Shown here piece after piece: positions 1 to 7,872 of a stretch of DNA of 64,000 nt. The position numbers and the translations under genes were made by a program. Under the pieces are notes generated by a model that worked only from the letters and a program-made list of their open reading frames with translations, made no database searches and had not been told where the DNA came from. Position 1 is the stretch's first letter; the number at the start of each line of letters is the position of its first letter. The stretch is from Mycolicibacter heraklionensis (lineage in GTDB: Bacteria; Actinomycetota; Actinomycetes; Mycobacteriales; Mycobacteriaceae): contig NZ_LDPO01000023.1 of assembly GCF_001021505.1 (NCBI RefSeq), positions 1 through 64,000 on the forward strand, read 5' to 3'.

Positions 1-77
1 CCTTTCCGTTCGACTTGCATGTGTTAAGCACGCCGCCAGCGTTCGTCCTGAGCCAGGATCAAACTCTCCAAACAAAA
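1..77 (-). rRNA. rrs: 16S ribosomal RNA, 5' end only
   Basis: Read on the minus strand, the first 77 bases give the universal 16S start, with GAGAGTTTGATCCTGGCTCA followed by the GCTGGCGGCGTGCTTAACAC block. The rest of the gene lies outside the window. The 5' end is placed by analogy with the mycobacterial start TTTTGTTTGGAGAG. The gene lies downstream of tyrS on the same strand, the location described for rrnB in mycobacteria with two rRNA operons. The diagnostic variable regions are not in view, so the species cannot be read from it. Confidence 0.97.
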
Positions 78-204
78 ACCAATTTGGAAACAATCCCAAA
101 ACATCAGTTCCGAAAAACCGACAAAAACAACACCACACCCCCAACACGGGGCGCCAGAGGCATGGCAAAAACAACAACAAACAAAAACCACCAAACACAC
201 TATT

Positions 205-220
205 GAGTTCTCAAACAACA
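205..220 (-). promoter_or_regulatory. rrn antitermination boxA
   Basis: The minus strand reads TGTTGTTTGAGAACTC, the boxA element conserved in mycobacterial rRNA leaders. It binds the NusB/NusE antitermination complex and lies directly downstream of the boxB hairpin, in the normal order. Confidence 0.85.
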
Positions 221-245
221 CGCCCATCTGAACGCGCAGACAACC

Positions 246-262
246 CGCGGCTAAAAGCCGCG
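246..262 (-). promoter_or_regulatory. rrn boxB-like hairpin
   Basis: A perfect hairpin with 6-base arms (CGCGGC / GCCGCG) and a 5-base loop lies 25 bases upstream of boxA in the transcript. Position and form match boxB of rRNA antitermination leaders. Confidence 0.7.
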
Positions 263-371
263 TATTGGCAGTGCGGGCAGATGAAAACCCCCGGAATCGC
301 ATCTGAATCTCTGTCGATTCCGCGGGCTTGTCGCGCTCCCCCGGCTTGGCCGTGTCGCGGCGACGTCGATA

Positions 372-400
372 AAGTTACGCGAGGTGAAACTGGGAGTCAA
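372..400 (-). promoter_or_regulatory. rRNA operon promoter
   Basis: On the minus strand there is a -35 TTGACT (395-400), a 17-base spacer and a -10 TAACTT (372-377), giving a start site near 365. It lies between the tyrS stop and boxB. No second promoter of similar quality is seen, in keeping with the single promoter reported for rrnB in fast growers. Confidence 0.8.
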
Positions 401-476
401 ATCCGCTGCTAGCAGGCCCTTTTCAAGCGATTCAAGATCAACTCGCACAGCCCACCGGCCTGCCTCCCGGCCTGGT

Positions 477-1745
477 CTAGACCCGTTCGACCCCCGCCAC
501 GTTGCGCTTGCCGCGGCGCAGCACCAGCCACCGGCCGTGCAGGAAATGCTCCGGCTGCGGCGTCCATTCCTCGCTGTCGACGCGGACGTTGTTCACTGAG
601 ACGCCGCCCTCACCGATAGTGCGCCGGGCCGCGCCCCGACTCGCCGACAGACCGGTCGCGACCAACAGGTCGACAATTCCGTCGGCAGCTCCGGGCTCCA
701 ACTGCGCCACCGAGGTCTCCCGTAGTGCCGCGGTCAGGGTGGACTCGTCCAAGCGGGTCAGCTCACCGCGGCCGAACAGCGCCTGGCTGGCCAACTCGAC
801 CGCCTCGGTGGCTGCTTCCCCATGCACCAGCGTGGTGAACTCCCGGGCCAACGTGCGCTGGGCGGCACGCTCGTGCGGGCGCTCCGCCGTCGCCTCCTCC
901 AGCGCGGCCAGCTCCTCGGCCGACAGGAAGGTGAACCAGCGCAGGTAGCGGATCACGTCGGCGTCGGCGGTGTTGAAGAAGTACTGGTACCAGGCGTACG
1001 GGCTGGTCATCTCCGGATCCAGCCACAGGCTGCCGCCTCCGGTGGACTTGCCGAACTTGGTGCCGTCGGCGGCGGTGACCAGGGGCACGGTCAACGCGTG
1101 CACGGTCGCGCCCAGTTTCTGGCGAACCAGCCGGACCCCGGCGATGATGTTGCCCCACTGATCCGAGCCGCCGATCTGCAGCGAACAGCCGTACCGCTGA
1201 TACAGCTGCACGTAGTCGTTCGCCTGCAACAGCATGTAGCTGAACTCGGTGTAGGAGATGCCCTCCTCGAGTCGGCGCCGGATGGTGTCGCGGTCCAGCA
1301 TCACGTTGACCGAGAAGTGTTTGCCCACGTCACGCAGGAATTCCACCGCCGACAGCGGCGCGGTCCAGTCCAGGTTGTTCACCACCACCGCGCCGGTCGG
1401 GCCGTCGTCGAAGTCGACGAACCGCTCCAGCTGACCGCGGATCCGCTCGGACCACTCGGCCACGGTGTCGGCGGTGTTCAGGGTGCGTTCGCCGCTGTCC
1501 CGGGGGTCGCCGATGAGCCCGGTGGCGCCGCCGGCCAGCACGATGGGCCGGTGTCCGGCCCGCTGGAATCGGCGCAACGCCAGCAGCGGCACCAGGTTTC
1601 CGGCGTGCAGGCTGGGCGCGGTCGGGTCGAATCCGGCGTACACCGTGATCGGCCCGTTCGTCACGTCGGCGGTCAGGGCGTCCAGGTCAGTCGACTGGGC
1701 GATCAGCCCGCGCCAGGTCAGCTCGTCGAGAATCGTCGTCGGCAT
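477..1745 (-). CDS. tyrS: Tyrosyl-tRNA synthetase
   Basis: A 422-residue class I tRNA synthetase that charges tRNA-Tyr in the cytoplasm. Visible motifs are the HIGH-type signature in PTAPSLHAGNL (about residues 41-51), the KMSKS equivalent KFGKS and a C-terminal S4-type RNA-binding domain ending in HGRWLVLRRGKR. The start is the ATG at 1745 (MPTTILDELTWRG). The open frame continues upstream through mpg, but only as a shadow. The rRNA operon starts about 110 bases after the stop. In Mtb the homologue is Rv1689, which is not followed by rRNA genes. Confidence 0.97.
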   Translation of the reverse strand: MPTTILDELTWRGLIAQSTDLDALTADVTNGPITVYAGFDPTAPSLHAGNLVPLLALRRFQRAGHRPIVLAGGATGLIGDPRDSGERTLNTADTVAEWSERIRGQLERFVDFDDGPTGAVVVNNLDWTAPLSAVEFLRDVGKHFSVNVMLDRDTIRRRLEEGISYTEFSYMLLQANDYVQLYQRYGCSLQIGGSDQWGNIIAGVRLVRQKLGATVHALTVPLVTAADGTKFGKSTGGGSLWLDPEMTSPYAWYQYFFNTADADVIRYLRWFTFLSAEELAALEEATAERPHERAAQRTLAREFTTLVHGEAATEAVELASQALFGRGELTRLDESTLTAALRETSVAQLEPGAADGIVDLLVATGLSASRGAARRTIGEGGVSVNNVRVDSEEWTPQPEHFLHGRWLVLRRGKRNVAGVERV

Positions 1746-1762
1746 GGGTCGATTTTCCCGGA

Positions 1763-2374
1763 TCAGTCCGAGGCGCCCGGCGCCGGTGCCCGCGGGCTGC
1801 GTCGGTAGACCGAAACCTCGGGCGTCCCGGGCGCCCACAGCCGCCATGGCCGGTCGGCGGCCTGGCTGACGCCCACCCGCGGTCCGGTCAGCGCCGTGAG
1901 CGGCCCGCCGAGCCGCAGCCGCACCGGACTGCACGGGTCGAACAAGTCGATCCCGTTGTCTTCCATAGTGATTCCCAACGCGGAACACAGATTCCCCGGA
2001 CCGCGAGCCAAGGCCACGCCCGGCACGGCGTCGCCGCGGCGAACCCGCGCCAGCGACTCCCCCTCGTCCACCACCGCGGCCCGCAGCAGCACCGCGGCGG
2101 CCGTCCCGTCCGGGCCGCAGACCACATTGGCGCAGATGTGCATGCCGTAGCTGCGGTAGGTGTAAAGATGCCCGGGCGGGCCGAACATCACCGTGTTGCG
2201 CGCGGTGGGACCGCGGTAGGAATGCGCCGCCGGGTCGGGCCACGGCCCGTCGGGCACACCGCCGTAGGCCTCCACTTCGACGATGGTGGCATTGACGCCG
2301 CGACAGGTGAGGGTGGCGCCGAGCAACCGCCGGGCAGCCGCGAGCGGGTCGACGGCAAGCCCGGCAGCACTCAC
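1763..2374 (-). CDS. mpg: 3-methyladenine DNA glycosylase (AAG/MPG family)
   Basis: Base-excision repair enzyme that removes alkylated purines from DNA. The 203-residue product shows the family motifs VEVEAYGG, HSYRGPTARN, FGPPGHLYTYRSYGMH and ARGPGNLCSALGI. The start is set at the GTG at 2374, where similarity to Mtb Rv1688 begins. An upstream in-frame ATG (2443) would run into the divergent promoter and operator of the ABC operon and is less likely. The gene ends 17 bases before tyrS and is probably co-transcribed with it. Confidence 0.92.
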   Translation of the reverse strand: MSAAGLAVDPLAAARRLLGATLTCRGVNATIVEVEAYGGVPDGPWPDPAAHSYRGPTARNTVMFGPPGHLYTYRSYGMHICANVVCGPDGTAAAVLLRAAVVDEGESLARVRRGDAVPGVALARGPGNLCSALGITMEDNGIDLFDPCSPVRLRLGGPLTALTGPRVGVSQAADRPWRLWAPGTPEVSVYRRSPRAPAPGASD

Positions 2375-2407
2375 GCTGGAGATTCTGCCGTGAGTCCCCG
2401 ACCGCCC

Positions 2408-2436
2408 TTGACAGGGCGTCGTACCGGGCAGAGTAT
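2408..2436 (+). promoter_or_regulatory. Promoter of the ABC exporter/TetR operon
   Basis: A consensus -35 TTGACA (2408-2413), a 17-base spacer and GAGTAT (2431-2436) place the transcription start at about 2443-2444. That coincides with the ATG of the ABC gene, so the mRNA is predicted to be leaderless. The -10 overlaps the inverted repeat described separately. Confidence 0.6.
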
Positions 2437-2468
2437 TCATCACATGATGATTTCATCGCGTGATGAAT
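2435..2468. promoter_or_regulatory. Candidate TetR operator (34-bp inverted repeat)
   Basis: An imperfect palindrome with outer arms ATTCATCAC / GTGATGAAT and an inner GATGA / TCATC pair; 14 of 17 base pairs match by my count. It starts at the end of the -10 and covers the first codons of the ABC gene, ideally placed for repression. The most likely ligand is the TetR protein encoded third in the same operon (3966-4586). Confidence 0.65.
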
Positions 2469-3202
2469 TCTCGGGTTCGGGTCCGGCCGTCGCGATCGAT
2501 CATCTGCGGGTGGTGCGGGGCAAAAGGCCGGTACTGCACGATCTCTCCGTGCAGATCGCCCCGGGCACCATCACCGGCCTGCTCGGGCCATCTGGCTGCG
2601 GAAAGACCACGCTGATGCGCTGCATCGTGGGCACTCAACTCATCACCGCCGGCCGGGTCGAGGTGCTGGGCAGCCCGGCCGGCTCCCCCGTGCTGCGCCA
2701 TCGGGTCGGCTACATGCCGCAGCGGGCCACGATCTACGACGACCTGCGGGTGATCGACAACGTGCGGTACTTCGCCGCACTCGCCGGGGTCGACGCCCGC
2801 GACGCGGACGACGCGATCGAATCGGTGGACCTGCAGAAGCACCGCGGCGACTACTGCGCCAACCTGTCCGGTGGGCAGCGCGCCCGCGTCTCGCTGGCCT
2901 GCGCATTGGTCGGCCGGCCGGACCTGCTGGTGCTCGACGAGCCGACGATCGGCCTGGACCCGGTGCTGCGCGCCGAGCTCTGGCAGCAGTTCGCGGCGCT
3001 GGCCCGGCGCGGCGCCACGTTGCTGGTGTCCAGTCATGTGATGGACGAGGCCGAGCACTGCGGCGATCTGCTGCTGATGCGCGAGGGCTGGCTGCTGGCG
3101 CGCACCACCCCGAGGCGACTGCGAGAGGAGACCGGATGTCGAGCGATGGAGGAAGCGTTCCTGTCCATCATCCGGCGCACCACCGCGCCCCGAGCCGGCT
3201 GA
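2444..3202 (+). CDS. ABC transporter ATP-binding protein (drug-export type)
   Basis: A 252-residue nucleotide-binding subunit of an ABC-2 exporter. It has Walker A GPSGCGKTT, signature LSGGQRARV, Walker B LLVLDEPTIGLDP and the switch histidine in VSSHVMDEAEH. It would energise the membrane subunit encoded next. The start is the ATG at 2444 (or 2447); upstream frame is not supported, and the promoter predicts a leaderless message at this codon. It corresponds to Mtb Rv1687c. The substrate cannot be told from sequence. Confidence 0.9.
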   Translation: MMISSRDEFSGSGPAVAIDHLRVVRGKRPVLHDLSVQIAPGTITGLLGPSGCGKTTLMRCIVGTQLITAGRVEVLGSPAGSPVLRHRVGYMPQRATIYDDLRVIDNVRYFAALAGVDARDADDAIESVDLQKHRGDYCANLSGGQRARVSLACALVGRPDLLVLDEPTIGLDPVLRAELWQQFAALARRGATLLVSSHVMDEAEHCGDLLLMREGWLLARTTPRRLREETGCRAMEEAFLSIIRRTTAPRAG

Positions 3203-3966
3203 CCGGATTACTGCAGTTGCGGCCCTTCGTGGCCACGACACTGCGAATCCTGCGCCAGCTCGCCGGTGACCGGCGCAGTGTCGCGATGATCCTGCTGGTG
3301 CCCAGCCTGGTCATCACGCTGATGTACTTCATGTTCGCCCAAGCCGCGCACCCGCCGGGAACGCCGTCGCCATTCAATGCGGCGTGCCTGGTCATGCTGG
3401 GCCTGTTTCCGCTGTTCTTGATGTTCGTCATCACCGCAATCACCATGCAGCGCGAACGCGCCTCGGGAACCCTGGAGCGCATCTTGACCACCCCGCTGCG
3501 CCGGGGCGACCTGCTCGCCGCCTACGGAACGGCGTTCTCGGTCGCCGCGGCCGCCCAGGCCAGTCTGGCGTGTGTTGTCGCGTTCTGGCTGCTCGGTTTC
3601 CACACCGTGGGCAGCCCGGCCTGGGTGTTCGCGATCGCGATCATCAACGCGGTGCTCGGTGTCGGGCTGGGCCTGCTGTGCAGTGCGTTCGCCCGCACCG
3701 AATTTCAGGCCGTGCAGTTCATTCCGCTGGTGATGGTGCCGCAACTGTTGCTGGCCGGGATCATCGTGCCGCGCGCGGCGATGCCCGGGTGGCTGCAGTG
3801 GTTGAGCAACGCGATGCCGGCCAGCTATGCACTCGAAGCACTGCAGCAGGTGGGCGCCCACCCGGAACTGACCGGTGTCGCGGTGCGCGACATCGTCATC
3901 GTGCTGGCGTTCGCAGTCGCGGCACTGGGACTGGCCGCGGTCACGCTACGGCGACGGACGCCGTGA
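3136..3966 (+). CDS. ABC transporter permease (ABC-2 type)
   Basis: Membrane subunit of about 276 residues with six predicted hydrophobic segments, beginning near MILLVPSLVITLMYFMF and ending before the RRRTP tail. It contains the ABC-2 cytoplasmic segment QRERASGTLERILTTPLRRGD. The ATG at 3136 gives a 67-base overlap with the ATPase gene; a shorter protein starting near 3199 at a non-ATG codon is also possible. It pairs with the upstream ATPase and corresponds to Mtb Rv1686c. Likely role: export of a small or lipophilic compound. Confidence 0.87.
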   Translation: MSSDGGSVPVHHPAHHRAPSRLTGLLQLRPFVATTLRILRQLAGDRRSVAMILLVPSLVITLMYFMFAQAAHPPGTPSPFNAACLVMLGLFPLFLMFVITAITMQRERASGTLERILTTPLRRGDLLAAYGTAFSVAAAAQASLACVVAFWLLGFHTVGSPAWVFAIAIINAVLGVGLGLLCSAFARTEFQAVQFIPLVMVPQLLLAGIIVPRAAMPGWLQWLSNAMPASYALEALQQVGAHPELTGVAVRDIVIVLAFAVAALGLAAVTLRRRTP

Positions 3967-4586
3967 TGGCCGCGGCGCCGCACAGCCGTAAACCGGGTCG
4001 CCCGTCGGGTGCCTCCGACACCCGCGACAGGATCCTGGCTGCGGCCCGAGAGCTATTCGCCCGCAACGGTTTCGCGAACACCTCCATCCGGGCGGTGGCC
4101 GCTCAAGCGGGCGTCGACGCGGCGCTGGTGCACCACTACCACGGCACCAAGCAACAGCTGTTCGCCGCCGCGGTCGCGCTGCCGATCGATCCGATGGTGG
4201 TGCTGGGGCCGCTGCGGGAGACACCGGTCGAGCAACTCGGGCGCACCCTGCCCGAACTGCTGCTGCCACTGTGGGATTCGCAGGCCGGCACCGGTCTGAT
4301 CGCGGCAATGCGGTCGATGCTCACCGGGACCGAGGTGCCGCTGGCCCGATCGTTCTTTCGCGACATCGTGATCGCCGAACTCTCCCCGCGCATCGACGAA
4401 CCGGCCGGAACCGGAGTACTGCGGGCCGAGTTCGCCGCAAGCCAGTTGATGGGCGTCGTGGTAGCCCGCTACATCGTCGGGCTGGAGCCGATCGCCTCGT
4501 TACCGGCGCAGGAGGTCGTGGCGATGATCGCCCCCACCCTGCAGCGTTATCTCACCGGGGATCTGCCGGGCCCGCTTGGGCAATGA
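3966..4586 (+). CDS. TetR-family transcriptional regulator
   Basis: A 206-residue regulator. The N-terminal helix-turn-helix is clear (TRDRILAAARELFARNG, then TSIRAVAAQAGVDAALVHHY), and the C-terminal half is a ligand-binding domain of the TetR_C type. Its ATG overlaps the permease stop by one base (TGATG), so it is the third gene of the exporter operon. It probably binds the inverted repeat at 2435-2468 and releases it on binding the exported compound. It corresponds to Mtb Rv1685c. The 3' end overlaps the convergent Trm112-like gene by 35 bases. Confidence 0.92.
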   Translation: MAAAPHSRKPGRPSGASDTRDRILAAARELFARNGFANTSIRAVAAQAGVDAALVHHYHGTKQQLFAAAVALPIDPMVVLGPLRETPVEQLGRTLPELLLPLWDSQAGTGLIAAMRSMLTGTEVPLARSFFRDIVIAELSPRIDEPAGTGVLRAEFAASQLMGVVVARYIVGLEPIASLPAQEVVAMIAPTLQRYLTGDLPGPLGQ

Positions 4587-4776
4587 GCAGGGCGTGCTCG
4601 TCGTCGCCGACGTCCTCGGCCTCGTCGACCAGCAGCACCGGAATGCCGTCGTCGATGCGGTAGGCCCGGTGCAGGCGCGGGTTGTAGAGCACCTGGGCGC
4701 CGGAACGCTCCACCGCCATCAGCGGGCCGCGGTCGGCCGGGCAGACCAGGATGTCCAACAGGTCGTGGGCGATCAT
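4552..4776 (-). CDS. Trm112-like small protein
   Basis: A 74-residue protein of the Trm112/UPF0434 type, with DLLDILVCPADRGPL at the N-terminus and the typical NPRLHRAYRIDDGIPVLLVDEA strand pair. Only one cysteine of the usual zinc site is visible, so it may not bind metal. Trm112 proteins activate methyltransferases in other organisms, but no partner is next door. Its ATG overlaps the stop of the upstream fusion gene (ATGA), which implies translational coupling. It corresponds to Mtb Rv1684. Confidence 0.82.
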   Translation of the reverse strand: MIAHDLLDILVCPADRGPLMAVERSGAQVLYNPRLHRAYRIDDGIPVLLVDEAEDVGDDEHALLIAQAGPADPR

Positions 4777-7757
4777 CGCCGGCCACCGGCCAGTTCGGCA
4801 CGCACCGCGGCCGTCAGCCGCTTGAACTGTCGACTGGTGGCATCGAAGTACCAGGCGTTGCGTCCGGCCTTGGGCATTCCGGCCTCGCGCAGCGCGCCCA
4901 CGACCGGGCGGTACACCGTGCTCAGCTGCAGGTCCGGCACCACGTGGATGACGTCAGGACCGACGCCGGAGGGAAGAGCTGCCACCGCCTCGCTGAGGTC
5001 GGCGGCGGTGATGGTGGCGCCCGGCTGCACCGTCACCGCCGACACCACAAGGTCCGCCCCCTCGGTCGGCACCCGATAGGTCACCGCCAGGTCGACGCCG
5101 GTGACGGCACCGAGCGCATCGGTGATGACCACCGGGAACGCGATGCCCCGGTCGGTACGGACGCTGGACGCGCGGCCGCCGACCAGCCAATAGTCACCGT
5201 CGGCGTCGCGCCGGAACAAGAACTCCGTGGAGATCCAGGTGTCGGCCGGCGCGAACACCCCCCGCTTGACCGAGGCCGACGGGTCGATCGGTCCGCGGGG
5301 TTTGGCCAGCAGCACACCGACTTCGTCGGTCTCGGCGACCCGCACGAAACCCCGGTCGTCCTCGAGGATCAGGTCGTGGTCGCAGTCGTAGGCGGCCAGC
5401 TCCACATCCACCGCACCGGGCAGCGGGCGTCCCTTGCTGCCGACCTTGGCGCCGGACACGTTGGCCAGCACGGCCTGACCGTCCTTGGTGGCGAAGAACT
5501 CGACGACGTGGGCCGGCGCGAACGCCTCGGTGACCCGGTTCCACAGGCCGACGGGCATACCGGAACCGATGAACAGCCGGACCGGGTGGTTGCCCTGCAA
5601 GACGAAGTTCGGGTCGTCGATGACCTCGCCCAGCATCGCCCAGGTGTAGGACACCACGCTGACGCCGTACTGGCGAATTTCGGCGACGAACCGGTCCGGG
5701 TTCAGGCCACGTGACAGCGCGATGCGGGCGCCGCCGACCACCGCACCGCCGAGACTGACCAGCAGCCCGGATTCGTGGTGCAGCGGCGTGAGGCAGTACA
5801 CCGTGTCGCCTGCGCCCAGGGCCGCCGTCGACGCGGTGCCGAACGCCGAGAGCGCCCAGCGGAAGTTGGTGATCTGCTTGGCCACCAGCTCGCCGGCCGC
5901 GTTGCCGAAAGCCACGAATGCCAGGTCGCGGGCGAAGCCCGGGTTCGGCCGGTACCAGCCGGGCAGTTCGACGGCATCCGGGTCGATCTGCTCCATGTCG
6001 ACGACGTCGATGTCGGTGGGCAGGTCCAGGTCGCGGGCTTCACCACCGCCGAGCACCAGCACCTGGCAGTCCAGTTCGCGGGCGGCCGCGCCGGCCAGCT
6101 CGAGAGTGTCCGGGTCGACGATGATGTCGGAGATGCCGCCCAGACGAGCCGCGGGCAGCAGGTCCCCGTCGGTGGGCATCAGCACGGCCACCGCGCCCAG
6201 CCGGGACAACGCCGCGATCGCGACCAGGGCGCTGGGCCGGGTGGCCATCAGCACGCCGACGTGGACGCCTTGGCGCACCCCGACGTCGATCAGGCCGCGG
6301 ACGACGTTGTCGATGCGCTTGTTGACCGCCTCGTAGGTGTGTACCCGACCGTCGAACAACAGGAATTCGCCGTTGGGTGAGTCGGCGGCCTGCTCATCGA
6401 TGATGCGGCCCAGCGAGATTCGGGTGTGGTCGTTGATCTGTCCCAGCCGGGCCAGCCGGGGCAGCGTGCGGGCGGTCTCAACCGCCATGGTGCGCACCGA
6501 TTTCTGCGCCGCCACCATGGCGTCCGCGGCGCCGCGCGCCAGTGTCAGCGCGACCTCGGAGGCCTCCCCCAGCCCGTGCGCGATCCGTGACGTCATCGCG
6601 ACGCCGCGCTTGGCGCCCTCGGATGGCTGCGCGGACATCAGTGCCACTCCTGGTGGCTGCGGGCCCATCCCGGACTGCCACAGCACCCAGCGCGCCACGG
6701 TCGGCCAGGTCAGCTCGGCGGCCTTGGAGCCCACCACCAGACCGAAGTGGCCCGCCCGCAGCAGATATTCGAAGACCTTGGCATCCGGCGCGGCGCGGCG
6801 GATCCCGCGGACGGCCGCCGGCTGGCCGATGTCATCGACCTCGCCGACGAATGCCAGCACCGGGCAGGTGATGTCGGCGAGCGTGACCAGTTGACCGTTG
6901 ATGGCGAAACCACCGGTCATCATCCGGTTGTGGGCGATGAACTGCTTGAGCAGCTCGGAGATCGCCGGACCCGACCAGGCGATCCAGCCCTCGGACTCCA
7001 GGAACCGCCGCTGCGCCTCGCGGGGCAGCAGGGCCTCCCGGTCGTGCAGCTGACGCAGGAAGTCCATCCGCGCCTTCGCCGTCTTGAGCGGGTCCATCAT
7101 CTGAAAGCCGACACGCGCCTGCCATCCCGAGATGTCCAGCCGGTTGAAGACGTGGTCGGCCATGAAACCGGCGACACCGGAAGCCAGGTTGGGCGGCAGG
7201 CCCATCGGCAGCGCGGCCAGGGTGTCCACCGGCGAACCGAACGCGATGATGCTGGCGATGTTCTTCGAATGCCGGTATGCCCCGGTCTGATAGGCGAACA
7301 TGCCGCCCTGGGAGTAGCCGGCCAGGTGCACGTCGCGCCCGGTGGTCTCGGCGACGGTGTCGATGGCCTGGCTCAGGCCGACGATGTGGTCGGCCAGATT
7401 GCGGCGCATGCCGCCTTCGATCTGGTCCGGTGAACCGAAGTCGATCACCCACGGGTCCACCCCGGCGTCGTGCAGAATGCCGACCGCGCCCTCATCGTGT
7501 GTGACGTCCCACATGTTTGCCGACATCATCATCGGGTGCACCAGCAGCACCGGCGGTCCGGGCTGCGGTTGCCCCGGCCGGTTGTCCGGCGGGAAGTACC
7601 GCCGCAGCTTGTACATCGGGGTGCTCTCGACGATCTGGAACGGTGACGGCACCGTTCCGGTCTCCAGGCCGCCCCAGCGCAGCACCTCCAGGCCGTTCTG
7701 TGCGGTGGCCATCAGCCACTCGACCGGCCGGGTAATGGCCGACAAGTTCAGATCCAC
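4773..7757 (-). CDS. Alpha/beta hydrolase (PHA-synthase-like) fused to acyl-CoA synthetase-like domain
   Basis: A 994-residue two-domain protein corresponding to Mtb Rv1683, which is linked to triacylglycerol metabolism. Residues about 60-360 form an alpha/beta hydrolase with nucleophile Ser149 in GYSQGG; true PHA synthases have Cys here. Residues about 450-990 resemble AMP-forming acyl-CoA synthetases. The P-loop signature is degenerate (FVAFGNAAGELVAKQ instead of a Ser/Thr/Gly-rich YTSGTTG loop), as are the YGxTE and TGD motifs, so adenylation activity is doubtful. The start is the GTG at 7757, with an AGGGGAG ribosome-binding site and similarity from VDLNLSAITRP. Confidence 0.9.
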   Translation of the reverse strand: MDLNLSAITRPVEWLMATAQNGLEVLRWGGLETGTVPSPFQIVESTPMYKLRRYFPPDNRPGQPQPGPPVLLVHPMMMSANMWDVTHDEGAVGILHDAGVDPWVIDFGSPDQIEGGMRRNLADHIVGLSQAIDTVAETTGRDVHLAGYSQGGMFAYQTGAYRHSKNIASIIAFGSPVDTLAALPMGLPPNLASGVAGFMADHVFNRLDISGWQARVGFQMMDPLKTAKARMDFLRQLHDREALLPREAQRRFLESEGWIAWSGPAISELLKQFIAHNRMMTGGFAINGQLVTLADITCPVLAFVGEVDDIGQPAAVRGIRRAAPDAKVFEYLLRAGHFGLVVGSKAAELTWPTVARWVLWQSGMGPQPPGVALMSAQPSEGAKRGVAMTSRIAHGLGEASEVALTLARGAADAMVAAQKSVRTMAVETARTLPRLARLGQINDHTRISLGRIIDEQAADSPNGEFLLFDGRVHTYEAVNKRIDNVVRGLIDVGVRQGVHVGVLMATRPSALVAIAALSRLGAVAVLMPTDGDLLPAARLGGISDIIVDPDTLELAGAAARELDCQVLVLGGGEARDLDLPTDIDVVDMEQIDPDAVELPGWYRPNPGFARDLAFVAFGNAAGELVAKQITNFRWALSAFGTASTAALGAGDTVYCLTPLHHESGLLVSLGGAVVGGARIALSRGLNPDRFVAEIRQYGVSVVSYTWAMLGEVIDDPNFVLQGNHPVRLFIGSGMPVGLWNRVTEAFAPAHVVEFFATKDGQAVLANVSGAKVGSKGRPLPGAVDVELAAYDCDHDLILEDDRGFVRVAETDEVGVLLAKPRGPIDPSASVKRGVFAPADTWISTEFLFRRDADGDYWLVGGRASSVRTDRGIAFPVVITDALGAVTGVDLAVTYRVPTEGADLVVSAVTVQPGATITAADLSEAVAALPSGVGPDVIHVVPDLQLSTVYRPVVGALREAGMPKAGRNAWYFDATSRQFKRLTAAVRAELAGGRR

Positions 7758-7859
7758 CGCAGCTCCCCTACTTCGCGCTCGATCCTGGAATGACGTGCAC
7801 ATTCTGGCACATCAGCACCGTAGGTCCGGCTGGTTCACCATTCGGCGAGGGGCAGGCAG

Positions 7860-7865
7860 TACCGT
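7860..7865 (+). promoter_or_regulatory. -10 element of the ABC-F gene (leaderless start)
   Basis: TACCGT matches the mycobacterial TANNNT -10 and ends 7 bases before the GTG at 7873, so transcription would begin at the start codon. No clear -35 is visible. Confidence 0.45.
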
Positions 7866-7872
7866 TCCTGCA

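Larger units (their letters stand above)
78..371 (-). other. rRNA operon leader (pre-16S, antitermination and processing region)
   Basis: This stretch between the rRNA promoter and mature 16S holds no protein gene. Read on the minus strand it contains a boxB-like hairpin, a boxA sequence and then a T-rich, low-complexity tract (about 78-200) typical of the mycobacterial pre-16S leader. That tract would form the left half of the RNase III processing stem; the right half lies beyond the window. Confidence 0.85.

Noticed and set aside
477..2456. Single frame covering tyrS and mpg, suggesting a fusion
   Set aside because: The upstream part is an Arg/Ala-rich shadow of mpg, which is real in another frame; tyrS has a normal ATG at 1745.
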